Positions 16,820-26,478 are shown, counted from the first letter of the stretch. The stretch is 64,000 nucleotides of DNA from Emticicia soli (GCF_037860775.1 NZ_JBBEWC010000008.1:334603-398602), one strand, 5' to 3'. Notes: generated from the sequence alone by a model not told the origin. Numbers and translations: made by a program.

Positions 16820-16827
16820 TAGTTTTG
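16820..16827 (+). promoter_or_regulatory. putative -7 element of the GNAT gene
   Basis: TAGTTTTG matches TAnnTTTG 22 nt upstream of the ATG at 16850. No -33 TTG at the right spacing was found. Confidence 0.35.
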
Positions 16828-16849
16828 CTGAAAACAATAAATCAACTTT

Positions 16850-17266
16850 ATGGATACAACTGTACAATATACCCAAGAAAAAAATCTTGACTGGCAGGAA
16901 TTTCTAGAAACCCTCGTTGCCTCTAGCTTAGGCGAAAGACGACCAATCGAAGACCTCGAACGCATAAAAGCAATGGTCGAAAACGCCAATCTGGTTATTA
17001 CGGCCAGAATTGATAATAAACTGGTAGGCGTAGCACGCTCAGTAACAGATTGGGTTTTCTGTACGTATCTATCTGATTTGTTTGTTGACGAAGCCTATCA
17101 GAAGCTGGGTATCGGCAAAGAACTGATACGCCAAACCAAACTGGCGAGCCCACAGGCTACTTTAATTTTGCTTTCGGCACCTAAAGCTGTTGAGTATTAC
17201 CCACGTATCAATATGACTCGCCACCCGAATGCATTTATATTAAACAACATTAATGATTTAGCCTGA
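16850..17266 (+). CDS. GNAT family N-acetyltransferase
   Basis: 138 residues covering one GNAT domain. Motif D/A features are visible: NLVITARIDNKLVGVARSV for the beta2-beta4 region and the acetyl-CoA loop VDEAYQKLGIGKELIRQT (Q/RxxGxG/A form QKLGIG). The C-terminal beta strand LILLSAPKAVEYYPRI fits motif B. Substrate unknown; cytoplasmic. It stands alone between a terminator and the Gfo/Idh/MocA gene and has its own possible -7 box. Confidence 0.85.
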   Translation: MDTTVQYTQEKNLDWQEFLETLVASSLGERRPIEDLERIKAMVENANLVITARIDNKLVGVARSVTDWVFCTYLSDLFVDEAYQKLGIGKELIRQTKLASPQATLILLSAPKAVEYYPRINMTRHPNAFILNNINDLA

Positions 17267-17313
17267 GTTGAAAGAAATAAATCTTTTTGGCTATAGAAGT
17301 TAATTTACTGACT

Positions 17314-17321
17314 TATATTTG
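17314..17321 (+). promoter_or_regulatory. putative promoter -7 element of the Gfo/Idh/MocA gene
   Basis: TATATTTG matches TAnnTTTG 52 nt before the ATG at 17374. A TTTTTG at 17284-17289 lies 24 nt upstream, slightly farther than usual for the -33 element. Confidence 0.4.
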
Positions 17322-17373
17322 AATATCTGTTCAATCAGATTCATCCCTCCATTAAAATTCAACCTTTTAAACT

Positions 17374-18660
17374 ATGACAACCCGCCGAAACTTCTTAAAA
17401 ACTACTGGTACGCTGGCAGCATTCTCGATAGTGCCACGTAATGTATTGGGCAAAGGCTTTTTAGCCCCCAGCGATGTAATCAATCTGGGCTTTATTGGTG
17501 TTGGCCGTCAGGCAAGAGGGCTTCAAGGGCGCTTTTTAGAGACCAAAGAAATTAATCTTCTGGCCGCTTGCGATGTTGACAAAACCAAAACCGAGAACTT
17601 CACAAAAGAGTTGTTTGTGAAAAACACAAAGCAGATACTGGGCGAAGAAAAAACACTACCACAGGTATATGAAAATTACTTGGAGGTACTCGACAGAAAA
17701 GATATTGATGGTGTAGTAATTGCCACGCCCGACCACTGGCACGCTGCTATTGCTATAAGAGCCGCCGAAAAAGGCAAAGATATTTATCTTGAAAAACCCC
17801 TGACTTTTACAGTTGCCGAAGGCCGGGCATTGGTAAATGCTGTAAGAAAAAACAACAGGGTTTTACAAACTGGTAGCATGCAACGCTCAGGCGATAATTT
17901 CAGAAAAGCCTGTGAACTGGTAAGAAACGGATATATAGGCGAGGTTACCGAAGTACGTGTAACTATCGGCGGCCCTCCGAAGCCCGTTGATTTTCAGCCG
18001 GAAACTGTGCCAAGCACCATGAACTGGGATATGTGGCTTGGGCCAAACCAACCACACGGATACCATCATTTTCTGGCTCCACGCCTCGAAGATACCTTTT
18101 GGGGTAAATGGCGCTATTACAAAGGTTTTGGCGGTGGCGATGTTACCGACTGGGGCGCACACATGTTTGATATTGCGCAATGGGGACTTGGCATGGATGA
18201 AACCGGTCCGGTTGAATTATATCCGCCGACCGACCCTAGCGCCGAGCAAGGTATGGTATTCAAATACGCTAATGGTGTAAAAATGATTCACCACGACTTC
18301 GGCAAAGGTAATGCGGTGCAGTTCAGAGGGAAAGATGGCATTATTGAAGTAAGCCGTTCGTTTTTTAATGTGCCAGATAAACTGAAAGATGTTCAGCTAA
18401 AGGCCACAGATATTAAACTGGCAACGCCTGTTGGTGGCAATCATTACAAAGACTTTTTGAACGCAATGCGCACCAGACAAAAACCACTTGTTGATGTTGA
18501 AACCGGACACCGCACCTGCACAGTTTGTAACATTGCCAATATAGGGTACGAACTCCGTAAACCATTGAAATGGAACCCACAAACCGAGAAGTTTGATGAT
18601 GCAAATGCCAATAAAATGCTTAGCCGCAAAATGCGTGAGCCTTATGGGGTGAAGATATAG
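17374..18660 (+). CDS. Gfo/Idh/MocA family oxidoreductase with twin-arginine-type signal
   Basis: 428 residues. The N terminus MTTRRNFLKTTGTLAAFSIV is a Tat signal (RRNFLK), so the enzyme is expected to be exported folded with its nucleotide cofactor. Rossmann glycine motif FIGVGRQARG, the EKP signature in YLEKPLTF near residue 148, and the C-terminal family alpha/beta domain with GGDVTDWGAHMFDIAQWG follow. Members oxidise or epimerise sugars and inositols with NAD(P); secreted Bacteroidota members often act on glycans, including glycosidase-like redox mechanisms. Substrate not deducible here, since no glycan genes are adjacent. Confidence 0.9.
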   Translation: MTTRRNFLKTTGTLAAFSIVPRNVLGKGFLAPSDVINLGFIGVGRQARGLQGRFLETKEINLLAACDVDKTKTENFTKELFVKNTKQILGEEKTLPQVYENYLEVLDRKDIDGVVIATPDHWHAAIAIRAAEKGKDIYLEKPLTFTVAEGRALVNAVRKNNRVLQTGSMQRSGDNFRKACELVRNGYIGEVTEVRVTIGGPPKPVDFQPETVPSTMNWDMWLGPNQPHGYHHFLAPRLEDTFWGKWRYYKGFGGGDVTDWGAHMFDIAQWGLGMDETGPVELYPPTDPSAEQGMVFKYANGVKMIHHDFGKGNAVQFRGKDGIIEVSRSFFNVPDKLKDVQLKATDIKLATPVGGNHYKDFLNAMRTRQKPLVDVETGHRTCTVCNIANIGYELRKPLKWNPQTEKFDDANANKMLSRKMREPYGVKI

Positions 18661-18687
18661 AATTAGAAAAATACCTTCTGAAATACG

Positions 18688-18722
18688 TAGAGACAGGGCA
18701 CTCCACCCTGTCTCTATTTTTT
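18688..18722. terminator. terminator hairpin of the GTAGAGAC palindrome type
   Basis: TAGAGACAGGG (18688-18698) pairs with CCCTGTCTCTA (18706-18716), followed by six T. It lies between convergent genes (17374 plus, 18736 minus). The arms resemble the perfect palindrome at 43513-43542, so it may also belong to a dispersed repeat family. Confidence 0.75.
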
Positions 18723-18735
18723 AATAATGTTTATT

Positions 18736-20316
18736 TTATCTTATTCTATTCCACTGTCTACGTTGTTTTCTTTTCTTCATGGCGTCTCTCATGCCTTGTC
18801 CCCAACGTGGCCTGCGCTCTTCGTAACAAGGATTCGGCGAGTCGGGTAATGTGCGATAAATAGGTATAAAAAGGCCGAAATACGAATTTATGCCTCTCGG
18901 TTTGCCAATATTCAACACTCCAGGCAGATTGTCGGTACCCACAAACAATGGGCCTGCTCTACCTGCCAAACCCATCGACAGATTTCGGTAGCCATTCTGC
19001 AAAGAAAGGGGCATTGAAACTTCAAACCATCTCGACTCCCAGCGAGGAATAACAGCAATTAAAGAAGGCTGATTCATCCCTATTCCTTTTGTCTCTCTCA
19101 CACTCTGAATCCAGGTGGCATTTACATACAGTTTTTCTGAAAAGGCATAATCAAAACTCGTTGAAATAACCGTGGGCAATGGTACTTTAAAGGCATGTGT
19201 GTAATCTACATCAGTCCAGTTAAAGGCAGTATTCATTTGCTCCATTAATCTCTCGGGCGAGTTGATTTTGTTAAATGTACCAGGCTGAATAACAGTATTA
19301 ATATTTACAGCATTGGTCTGGTAAACCAGATTATCTCCCTTAAAGCTCATGCGCCCGAAATCTACAAGCGCCATGCTAAATCTGTATAAGTATTTGTTCT
19401 TTGTACCGTCGGTTGTCCAGCCGTCTTTTAATTTTACCTTATATTTGCGGTATTCAGGTCGGTACTCATACACAAAACCTATATCGAGCCCATAGCCATA
19501 GCCAGCCGGAGCATTGCCAAACAACCATTTAGGGCTAAATCCTGCAATGTTCATGGCAGCGCTATTTGTTAATCCGAAAGTACCTGAGGCATTGGCAATA
19601 TCAACAATCTGGCGTCGTGGTTGCGCAGGTACAGGCTTTATGGTAAAATCAATATCTTCGGTTATATAGTGAACGTTTAATAAAGCATTTACACGCTTGG
19701 CAGTAAGGCCCACTTTCAGAAAATGTTCTTCTTGCTCTCTGATAATCTTTCCAACGGTTAGGCCCATCTCTGCATAGCCATTCAGGTTCGCCGAAAAATG
19801 GTTATTATCTTGTGGAATATCATAAATACTCGGCCTTATAGTACCATTTACAAAAGAACTGGCAATTGAGGCAGTAGTATTATTGAGGTTGGTGATAACA
19901 CGCATACGTGTAGTAAGCCCGATAGCCATTTTGGCTTTTTCGAGGTTAAACATCAGCGATGGCCCTCTAGCATCAGTACCAAAAAATGCTGTTGAGTTTT
20001 TGTTGTTAACTGCCTCTTCCGTATAAGTATTACGGTAAAGTACTCTACCATTTGAGGCCCGATTTGCGCTCGAAACTGTATTAGTCATAAGCCCAATAAT
20101 AGAATAAGGCGCACCCCACGAAGCATAATTATTGATAATATCGGCATTAGCTCCGGCCAGATTAATAAAGAATTTATATCTTGAATCGACCACATTCGCC
20201 GGGTTTGCATAGATACCATAAGTACCTGCGTAATTGCTCGAAGAGATACCGAGCCATTGTTGTGCGAAAGTATTTAATTGAATAAATATGAAAAGAACAC
20301 AAAAGGATACCCGCAT
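18736..20316 (-). CDS. DUF5723 family outer-membrane-type protein
   Basis: 526 residues with an N-terminal signal (MRVSFCVLFIFIQLNTFAQQ). The start of the mature part, GISSSNYAGTYGIYANPANV followed by DSRYKF, is the hallmark of DUF5723 proteins, which are predicted outer-membrane beta-barrels of Bacteroidota related to FadL/PorV-like barrels. Alternating amphipathic strands rich in aromatic residues continue to a basic C-terminal tail (MRDAMKKRKQRRQWNRIR), which is unusual for a barrel whose last strand normally ends the protein. Function unknown. A TAATTTTG-type box (20378-20385, minus strand) lies 62 bp upstream. Confidence 0.8.
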   Translation of the reverse strand: MRVSFCVLFIFIQLNTFAQQWLGISSSNYAGTYGIYANPANVVDSRYKFFINLAGANADIINNYASWGAPYSIIGLMTNTVSSANRASNGRVLYRNTYTEEAVNNKNSTAFFGTDARGPSLMFNLEKAKMAIGLTTRMRVITNLNNTTASIASSFVNGTIRPSIYDIPQDNNHFSANLNGYAEMGLTVGKIIREQEEHFLKVGLTAKRVNALLNVHYITEDIDFTIKPVPAQPRRQIVDIANASGTFGLTNSAAMNIAGFSPKWLFGNAPAGYGYGLDIGFVYEYRPEYRKYKVKLKDGWTTDGTKNKYLYRFSMALVDFGRMSFKGDNLVYQTNAVNINTVIQPGTFNKINSPERLMEQMNTAFNWTDVDYTHAFKVPLPTVISTSFDYAFSEKLYVNATWIQSVRETKGIGMNQPSLIAVIPRWESRWFEVSMPLSLQNGYRNLSMGLAGRAGPLFVGTDNLPGVLNIGKPRGINSYFGLFIPIYRTLPDSPNPCYEERRPRWGQGMRDAMKKRKQRRQWNRIR

Positions 20317-20377
20317 TAAGAATAGGATTATTTCTCGATTTAATAGTCAAACAATAGCATCTTTTTTAAGAGAACGA

Positions 20378-20385
20378 CAAAATTA
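20378..20385 (-). promoter_or_regulatory. putative -7 element of the DUF5723 gene
   Basis: Minus strand TAATTTTG, 62 nt upstream of the start at 20316. No -33 TTG seen at 17-23 nt. Confidence 0.3.
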
Positions 20386-20480
20386 AGGATTTATGCACAA
20401 AAACAGATAGAAGATTTTGAATTAATAAGTACTTATAATATTTTAGTACGTTAGTTTATTCTAAAACCAAAGAAACTTAT

Positions 20481-21911
20481 ATGACCTACGACTTCAAAAA
20501 CTACCAAACTGAAGACTTTTTTGACGAAATGCTTACCGCCGAGACCGCTGCCCGTGTAGGAAATAATTTTCTAAAAGAGCGTATCGAGAAACTTTCTATC
20601 AACGAATTACTAACGAAACAGCGTGCTGCTGAACGTGCCATGATTTCGGCCGGAATTACTTTTAATGTGTATTCGGAAGAAGGCGGAACAGAACGCATTA
20701 TTCCGGTAGATATTATCCCGCGGGTAATTGATTCGTCAGAATGGAATCGGCTTGAAAAAGGCTTGATTCAGCGCATTACGGCTTTGAATCTTTTTCTACA
20801 AGATATATACAATCAGCAGAAGATATTAAAAGATAAAATCATTCCTCGCGAAATCATCGAATCAAGTAAAGGTTTCCTGAAAGAATGTAAAGGTTTGACA
20901 CCCCCGAAAAAAATCTGGATTCATATTACAGGTACTGATTTAATTCGTGGGAACGATGGCGTGTTCAGAGTATTGGAAGATAATCTGCGTTGCCCGTCAG
21001 GTGTTTCGTATATGCTCGAAAACCGTGAATTATCTAAGCAGACTTTTCCTGATGTTTTGTCGAAATCGAGCGTGCGCTCTATTTCAGAATATCCAGCCAA
21101 ATTGCTTGAAGTTTTACGCTATATATCGGGGCGTCCTGACCCTACCGTGGTGGTATTAACACCTGGTATTTATAATTCGGCTTATTTTGAGCATTCGTAT
21201 CTGGCACAACAAATGGGTGTTGAGTTGGTAGATTATCGTGATTTGGTGGTTTCGGGCGATTACGTAAAGATGCGCACAACCAAAGGTTTTAAAACCGTTG
21301 ACGTGATTTACAGAAGAATCGATGATACATTTATGGACCCTTTGACATTCAACCCGCATTCGTTAATCGGGATTCCGGGCTTGTTTGATGTTTACAGAAA
21401 AGGAAATATTGCCCTGGCCAATGCACCGGGCACAGGTGTAGCTGATGACAAAGTGGTGTATGCCTATGTACCTCGAATTATTAAATATTACCTCGGAGAA
21501 GATGCCATTATTCCGAATGTTGATACCTATATATGTGGAGAAGAAGACTCTATGAAATATGTATTGGAAAACATTGCCGACCTTGTGGTAAAAGAAGCCA
21601 ACGAAGCAGGCGGCTATGGCATGCTGATTGGCCCAAAAGCAACGAAAAAAGAACACGATTTATTTAAGAAAAGAATAAAGGCTAATCCTCGTAACTACAT
21701 TGCCCAACCTACTATCTCGCTTTCACGTAGCCCTTGTGTGTTAGAAGATGGGCTCGAAGGCCGCCACGTAGACTTGCGCCCGTATATTCTTTACGGTAAT
21801 GGTATTCATGTAACACCGGGTGGGCTTACCCGTGTAGCTTTGCGCAAAGGCTCTCTGGTAGTTAACTCTTCGCAAGGTGGTGGTAGCAAAGATACATGGG
21901 TATTGTACTAA
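20481..21911 (+). CDS. circularly permuted type 2 ATP-grasp family protein
   Basis: 476 residues matching the COG2308 / CP-ATPgrasp_2 family over the full length: the N-terminal region RVIDSSEWNRLEKGLIQRIT, IHITGTDLIRG, the nucleotide-binding VLEDNLRCPSGVSYMLENR, and the C-terminal VDLRPYILYG, GGLTRVALR and VNSSQGGGSKDTWVL. ATP-grasp enzymes form amide bonds between a carboxylate and an amine or peptide; the substrate is unknown for this family. In many bacteria the gene is followed by an alpha-E protein and a transglutaminase-like protein, thought to form a peptide-modifying set. Here the next gene is an unrelated membrane protein, so this copy is solitary in the window. Confidence 0.9.
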   Translation: MTYDFKNYQTEDFFDEMLTAETAARVGNNFLKERIEKLSINELLTKQRAAERAMISAGITFNVYSEEGGTERIIPVDIIPRVIDSSEWNRLEKGLIQRITALNLFLQDIYNQQKILKDKIIPREIIESSKGFLKECKGLTPPKKIWIHITGTDLIRGNDGVFRVLEDNLRCPSGVSYMLENRELSKQTFPDVLSKSSVRSISEYPAKLLEVLRYISGRPDPTVVVLTPGIYNSAYFEHSYLAQQMGVELVDYRDLVVSGDYVKMRTTKGFKTVDVIYRRIDDTFMDPLTFNPHSLIGIPGLFDVYRKGNIALANAPGTGVADDKVVYAYVPRIIKYYLGEDAIIPNVDTYICGEEDSMKYVLENIADLVVKEANEAGGYGMLIGPKATKKEHDLFKKRIKANPRNYIAQPTISLSRSPCVLEDGLEGRHVDLRPYILYGNGIHVTPGGLTRVALRKGSLVVNSSQGGGSKDTWVLY

Positions 21912-21930
21912 GCCATTGGCGAAAGAATTT

Positions 21931-21959
21931 TTGAATGTGCAATTTGGTTTGTACTTTTG
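21931..21959 (+). promoter_or_regulatory. promoter of the DUF6580 gene
   Basis: TTG (21931-21933, in a TTTTTG run), 18 nt, TACTTTTG (21952-21959): a full TTG/TAnnTTTG match. Transcription would start about 45 nt before the ATG at 22012, which separates this gene from the ATP-grasp gene. Confidence 0.6.
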
Positions 21960-21970
21960 TGGTGATTTGT

Positions 21971-21987
21971 GCTGATTAACAATCAGC
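21971..21987 (+). other. small hairpin in the 5' UTR of the DUF6580 gene
   Basis: GCTGATT-AAC-AATCAGC forms a 7-bp stem with a 3-nt loop shortly after the predicted transcription start. It may stabilise the leader; it is too small to be a recognisable riboswitch. Confidence 0.35.
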
Positions 21988-22011
21988 CAATTACTGAAAT
22001 ACTGATTTATT

Positions 22012-22566
22012 ATGAATATTACTCGTTATTCGACACTGGCCGCAATTATTGTATTAGCCGCTTTGTCAAGATTTTTTCCGCATCCGTTCAATTTTACGCC
22101 AATGGCAGCTATTGCTTTGTTCGGAGGAGCCTATTTCAGTAATCGCTGGATGGCATTTCTGGTTCCGTTTGCAGCCATGCTCATCAGCGATACAATGCAG
22201 GAATTACTCACAGGCTGGGGTTTTCACTCAGGTATGCCGGTAGTTTATGGCTCGTTTGCGCTGGTTTCATTGATTGGTATCTTTGGTTTGCAAAAAGTTA
22301 CGGTTTTAAGAGTCTTAACAGCTGCAGTTGCTAGCTCGTTGGTTTTCTTCTTAATTACCAACTTTGCTTTCTTGTACCCCGAAGCACCAATAGCCGACCC
22401 AATGCTAGGGCATTACCCGCATAACTGGACGGGCATTGTGGCTTCTTATCAAGCCGGTTTACCATTCCTGAAAAACCAGATTATAGGTGATTTATTCTAT
22501 TCAAGTGTATTGTTTGGTAGTTTCTACCTACTACAACGCCGCTTTGAAGTATTGAGACTTGCGTAA
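22012..22566 (+). CDS. DUF6580 family integral membrane protein (ECF-like)
   Basis: 184 residues with about five hydrophobic segments, including LAAIIVLAALSRFFPHPFNF, MAAIALFGGAYF and AAVASSLVFFLITNFAFLY. The pattern RFxPHPxNFTPMAAIALFGG is the family start. DUF6580 proteins resemble the substrate-binding S components of energy-coupling factor vitamin transporters, but no ECF ATPase genes are nearby and the substrate is unknown. It has its own promoter and is closed by a terminator. Confidence 0.8.
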   Translation: MNITRYSTLAAIIVLAALSRFFPHPFNFTPMAAIALFGGAYFSNRWMAFLVPFAAMLISDTMQELLTGWGFHSGMPVVYGSFALVSLIGIFGLQKVTVLRVLTAAVASSLVFFLITNFAFLYPEAPIADPMLGHYPHNWTGIVASYQAGLPFLKNQIIGDLFYSSVLFGSFYLLQRRFEVLRLA

Positions 22567-22586
22567 GTATTTTTTGACTTATATCT

Positions 22587-22619
22587 AAAAGAGGTTTTTC
22601 TTCGGAAGAGCCTCTTTTT
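22587..22619 (+). terminator. intrinsic terminator after the DUF6580 gene
   Basis: AAAAGAGG (22587-22594) pairs with CCTCTTTT around an inner CTTCGG-type hairpin (TTTTCTTCGGAAGA), ending in five T. Confidence 0.8.
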
Positions 22620-22662
22620 CAATGCAAAGAGTTTGGCAAAATAGCTTTATCCGTCAACTGCT

Positions 22663-25600
22663 TTGCTAAAATTGTTAAATTTAAATGTGACTAAAACCGT
22701 GAAAAAAAACATCCTTCTATTTGTTATTCTATTTTGCTTTTCAATTGCTAACCATTTATCAGCTCAAAACCATTATCAAAAAGCTTGGGAGTATCTGAAC
22801 AAAGCCGATGTAAACAATGCTATTGTTTCTTTCGAAAAAGCACTAAAAGATAAATCGACCAAAGAAAAGGCCCAATTAGCCCTTACGCTGCTTTACAGTA
22901 CCCAAGGAAGACCCGAAAAAGCGTCAGAGTTTTTTAATGATTTTTATGATAATGCCACCGATTCTGCCGATGAATTATTTGCACTTTGGTTTGAGGAAGG
23001 CGTAATAGGGCAGCCTAAAAAAAACAAAGATTATCAGTATAAGCTATTAAAAAAGATAGAAACCGATAAGCGCCTCAAAGAGAAGTATGAGGAAATTATC
23101 AAGTATCGAATGAATAACTATGCTTCGTTCTCGTTTGATAATCGAATGTTCGACGAATACGATGCCAAGATGTCTTCAGTTAAAAGTTGGGCAGTAATAG
23201 GGCCATTTGATAATGTAATGAACAGCGGTTTCAATAAAGACTTTGGGGTAATAAAAGACCCTGAAATGAAAAAGTCTTTTCAATCGAGATACGGTTCATT
23301 CGTTAATTGGTTTACACCACCTGTAAGCTCTGTTTACGGGTATTTTACAAAAGACTATAACTTTTTTAGTAGTAATTCAATCGTCTATGCACAATCGTTT
23401 ATAGAATCGGCCGAAGAGCAAGACGTAATCATGAAATTTGGCTATTCGGGCTCGATGAAAGTCTGGCTTAATGATTCGCTAGCTTATACCGAATCTGAAA
23501 CCAGAGCTACCGAAATAGATTATTATCAGGTAAAATGCCACCTTAATAAAGGTTTTAATAGAGTTTTGGTACAACTAGGCGACTTTGAAACGGCTTATGC
23601 TAATTTTATACTCAGATTTACCGACCTTAACAACAAGGCTCTGGTTCTGCCTGTATCTACACAGTATCAGCCTTATCAGAAAGATAAAAAAGGCTTTACC
23701 TCAATTCCTTTTTTTGCTATTGATGGCCTACAAAAGAAAATCAAAGAGAATCCAGACGAAATTCTATATCCATTTCTGCTAGCAAGAGCCTATTTTCGAG
23801 CCGGCGACCTCTATTCAGTAGAAGAAATAGTGTCTTCTCTTTATGAAGCTTATCCAAAAAACTACCTGGTATTAAGGCTTCTGAGTAGCTTTTATAAAGA
23901 ATCGGGTAATACAACAGAGTTTAATAAAATCTACGGAATTTATAAGGAAACCTACCCCGAAGATTTTGATGTAATAGCGCTTGAACTGAAAGACGCTACC
24001 GACCAGAAAGATAAAGCCAAAGTAAATGAAAAGGTCAAATTGCTTAAAAGCAAATATCCGCATAATGCGTATATAAACATGATGGCCGATTTGATAGTGG
24101 TGAGTCTTGATGAAAACATAGATAAAATTATTTCGTCAATTGATGATATTTATGCAAAATACCCCGATGAGGAGCAAGCTGTGATAGGGAAGTATAGAAT
24201 AAAAAAATCGCTAGATAACAATACAAAAGAAGCGAATGCGGTGCTTGAAAACTTCCTGAAGTTAAACTTTAACCCCACAATTGTTGAGACTCTGGCCGCA
24301 GCCTATGTTGAACAAGGAAGATTAGACGATGCCATTGCATTGTTTGAACGCACAAAACTGGTAGCAAAAGACTTATTATATGACCGAAAAATAATTAACT
24401 TATTAACAAGAAAAAGAGATTATGATGGTGCAATAAAGGTTTGTCAGGAGATTTTGAAGAACAGACCGTCAGACTATGAAACCATTGGCGATTTAGCTGT
24501 GCTAAATAAAATGAAAGGAGATAAAGCTAAAGCCATAAATTATTACGAAGAAGCACTCAGGTATTTTCCGTTTTCGTTTAATTATAATGAACAAATCAGA
24601 GAACTGAGAGGACAAAAAGCTGTTTTCGATATAGCAGGTAGTATTTCGCCAAACGAATTGATTAGTGCTTATGAAAAAGAATTTGTTGCAAAAAACAAGC
24701 AACCTTATGACATAATTACGGAAGTAAAATCAGTTGTTATTTTTAAAACTAAGTCTGTCGGATACCGAAGAGCTTATATCATAAAAATAAATCAGGAAAG
24801 TGCCATTGAAGAGTGGCAGAAAGTTCAGTTATCAGTAGAACCCAATATGGAAATATTGATAAATGAAACCAAAACTATTAAGAAAAACGGCAATAAAATT
24901 GATGCAGAGCGCAATGGCGACGAAGTAGTATTTACGAATCTTGAAGTAGGTGATTATATATATGTAGATTATACCGCCCGGCAAGTAGATGGAAGTAAAT
25001 CTTCTTTATTCATTTATGATAGTTTTGCGCTTACTTCTTCTGACCCACTTTACAAACGAGAATATACCGTTTTTACAGAAGAAGGTCTTATGCTGAAAGA
25101 TACCTTGATTAACAGCCAACTAAAACCAGAAATAAAAAAACTAGACGGATTTAATGTGAAAAGCTGGAAAATTACCAGCCCTGAGCGTATAAAAGAAGAA
25201 GCTTATGCACTACCTTTTAGCGATATTGGCAGTTTTGTACATATCAATTTGGGTAATAGCTGGCAGGATATTGCGCAATGGTATAGCGATTTGTCGGACA
25301 ACCAAGCACAACCAGACTTTACCATCCGTTCGATTGCCAAATCGTTGTTCGACGGAAAAAACTATACTGATGAGCAAAAGGCAAAGGTAATTTATGACTT
25401 TATCTGTAAAAATATTCAGTATAGCTCAATAGATTTTAGACAAGGAAGCTATATCCCTCAGAAAGCGTCTACGGTTTATCATACCCGCTTAGGCGATTGC
25501 AAAGATGTTTCAACCCTCTATGCCTCTATTGCTCGTGTAGCAGGTTTAGATGTAAATCTGGTTTTGATTAATACCCGTAACAATGGACAGAAAAACGTTG

Positions 25601-26448
25601 TATTGCCTTCGTTGAACTTTAATCATTGTATTGTAAAAGTTAATCTGAAAGGTGGAAGCAAGTTTTTAGAGTTAACCGATACAGATTTACCATACGGGCA
25701 TTTATATTACAGCCATAATGGTGCATCGATTCTTGAGATTCCGACCAAAAACATTTCTAAAAACATAAAATTAAGCAATTTAAAGCTTAACGATGGCTAT
25801 ATAAACACAGTAACAAGACAAGGAAATATTAAAGTAAATACTAATAATAGTATTGAAGTAAAAAGTCATATTATAAGAACAGGTAACCAAGCTGCAAATA
25901 CTTGTAGTAACTTTTATTATTTAGACGAAGAAAAAAGAAATGAAGACCTGAAAAAAGAATTAGCCGGAAATTTTAGCTCAACTGTAAAACTTAACTCTTT
26001 GACCTTTGATAAGCTCGAGCCAAGGGCTGATACTGCTTCTTATAGTTATGAATATAGTGTTGAGAGCGAAATAAAAAAAGTTGGGTCTTTTAAAACCTTA
26101 AAGATTCCGTTTTCGGATGTTATTGCAAAGCTTAATATTTTTGATGATGGCCAAAGAGTATTTGATTTTGATTATAACGCCTACGAAAACGTTGATTTCT
26201 ACGAAGAATCTTTTACTATTACGCTGAGTAGTCCGCTTAAATTCATGGAAGTACCCGAGAACGTTCATCTGACATTCAAGGGAAATGTATATGATTTAAT
26301 CTATACTCAGGTTGATGCGCAAAATCTAAAAGTAAAAAGAAGCTACAAAGCCGATAGAAGGAATATAAGTGTACAGGAATTTGATGAATTTAAAACTTTT
26401 GTAACCAAACTTGTTGAGGCCGAAGATGCTTCGTTGGTTTTGAAATAA
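22663..26448 (+). CDS. exported TPR / DUF3857 / transglutaminase-like protein
   Basis: 1261 residues. A signal-like segment (KNILLFVILFCFSIANHLSA) starts about 13 residues in; a GTG at 22699 is an alternative start directly before it. TPR-like helices occupy about residues 35-100 and 370-660 (for example AIALFERTKLV, GDKAKAINYYEEALRYF). A DUF3857-type beta domain covers about 670-870, followed by a transglutaminase-like fold with Cys946 (RLGDCKDVSTLYASIARVAG), His988 (NFNHCIV) and Asp1006 (LTDTD), an intact triad. Such Bacteroidota proteins sit in the periplasm and may cleave or cross-link peptides; the substrate is unknown. It stands alone between two terminators. Confidence 0.85.
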   Translation: MLKLLNLNVTKTVKKNILLFVILFCFSIANHLSAQNHYQKAWEYLNKADVNNAIVSFEKALKDKSTKEKAQLALTLLYSTQGRPEKASEFFNDFYDNATDSADELFALWFEEGVIGQPKKNKDYQYKLLKKIETDKRLKEKYEEIIKYRMNNYASFSFDNRMFDEYDAKMSSVKSWAVIGPFDNVMNSGFNKDFGVIKDPEMKKSFQSRYGSFVNWFTPPVSSVYGYFTKDYNFFSSNSIVYAQSFIESAEEQDVIMKFGYSGSMKVWLNDSLAYTESETRATEIDYYQVKCHLNKGFNRVLVQLGDFETAYANFILRFTDLNNKALVLPVSTQYQPYQKDKKGFTSIPFFAIDGLQKKIKENPDEILYPFLLARAYFRAGDLYSVEEIVSSLYEAYPKNYLVLRLLSSFYKESGNTTEFNKIYGIYKETYPEDFDVIALELKDATDQKDKAKVNEKVKLLKSKYPHNAYINMMADLIVVSLDENIDKIISSIDDIYAKYPDEEQAVIGKYRIKKSLDNNTKEANAVLENFLKLNFNPTIVETLAAAYVEQGRLDDAIALFERTKLVAKDLLYDRKIINLLTRKRDYDGAIKVCQEILKNRPSDYETIGDLAVLNKMKGDKAKAINYYEEALRYFPFSFNYNEQIRELRGQKAVFDIAGSISPNELISAYEKEFVAKNKQPYDIITEVKSVVIFKTKSVGYRRAYIIKINQESAIEEWQKVQLSVEPNMEILINETKTIKKNGNKIDAERNGDEVVFTNLEVGDYIYVDYTARQVDGSKSSLFIYDSFALTSSDPLYKREYTVFTEEGLMLKDTLINSQLKPEIKKLDGFNVKSWKITSPERIKEEAYALPFSDIGSFVHINLGNSWQDIAQWYSDLSDNQAQPDFTIRSIAKSLFDGKNYTDEQKAKVIYDFICKNIQYSSIDFRQGSYIPQKASTVYHTRLGDCKDVSTLYASIARVAGLDVNLVLINTRNNGQKNVVLPSLNFNHCIVKVNLKGGSKFLELTDTDLPYGHLYYSHNGASILEIPTKNISKNIKLSNLKLNDGYINTVTRQGNIKVNTNNSIEVKSHIIRTGNQAANTCSNFYYLDEEKRNEDLKKELAGNFSSTVKLNSLTFDKLEPRADTASYSYEYSVESEIKKVGSFKTLKIPFSDVIAKLNIFDDGQRVFDFDYNAYENVDFYEESFTITLSSPLKFMEVPENVHLTFKGNVYDLIYTQVDAQNLKVKRSYKADRRNISVQEFDEFKTFVTKLVEAEDASLVLK

Positions 26449-26478
26449 CAAATAAGGGGCGTAAGCCCCTTATTTGTT
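26447..26478. terminator. bidirectional terminator between convergent genes
   Basis: AACAAATAAGGGGC (26447-26460) and GCCCCTTATTTGTT (26465-26478) form a perfect 14-bp stem with a GTAA loop. It abuts the stop codons of both the TPR/transglutaminase gene and the SEC-C gene. Confidence 0.9.

Noticed and set aside
21912..22011. Vitamin riboswitch ahead of the DUF6580 (ECF-like) gene
   Set aside because: The leader is under 50 nt with only a 7-bp hairpin, too small for a known vitamin riboswitch.
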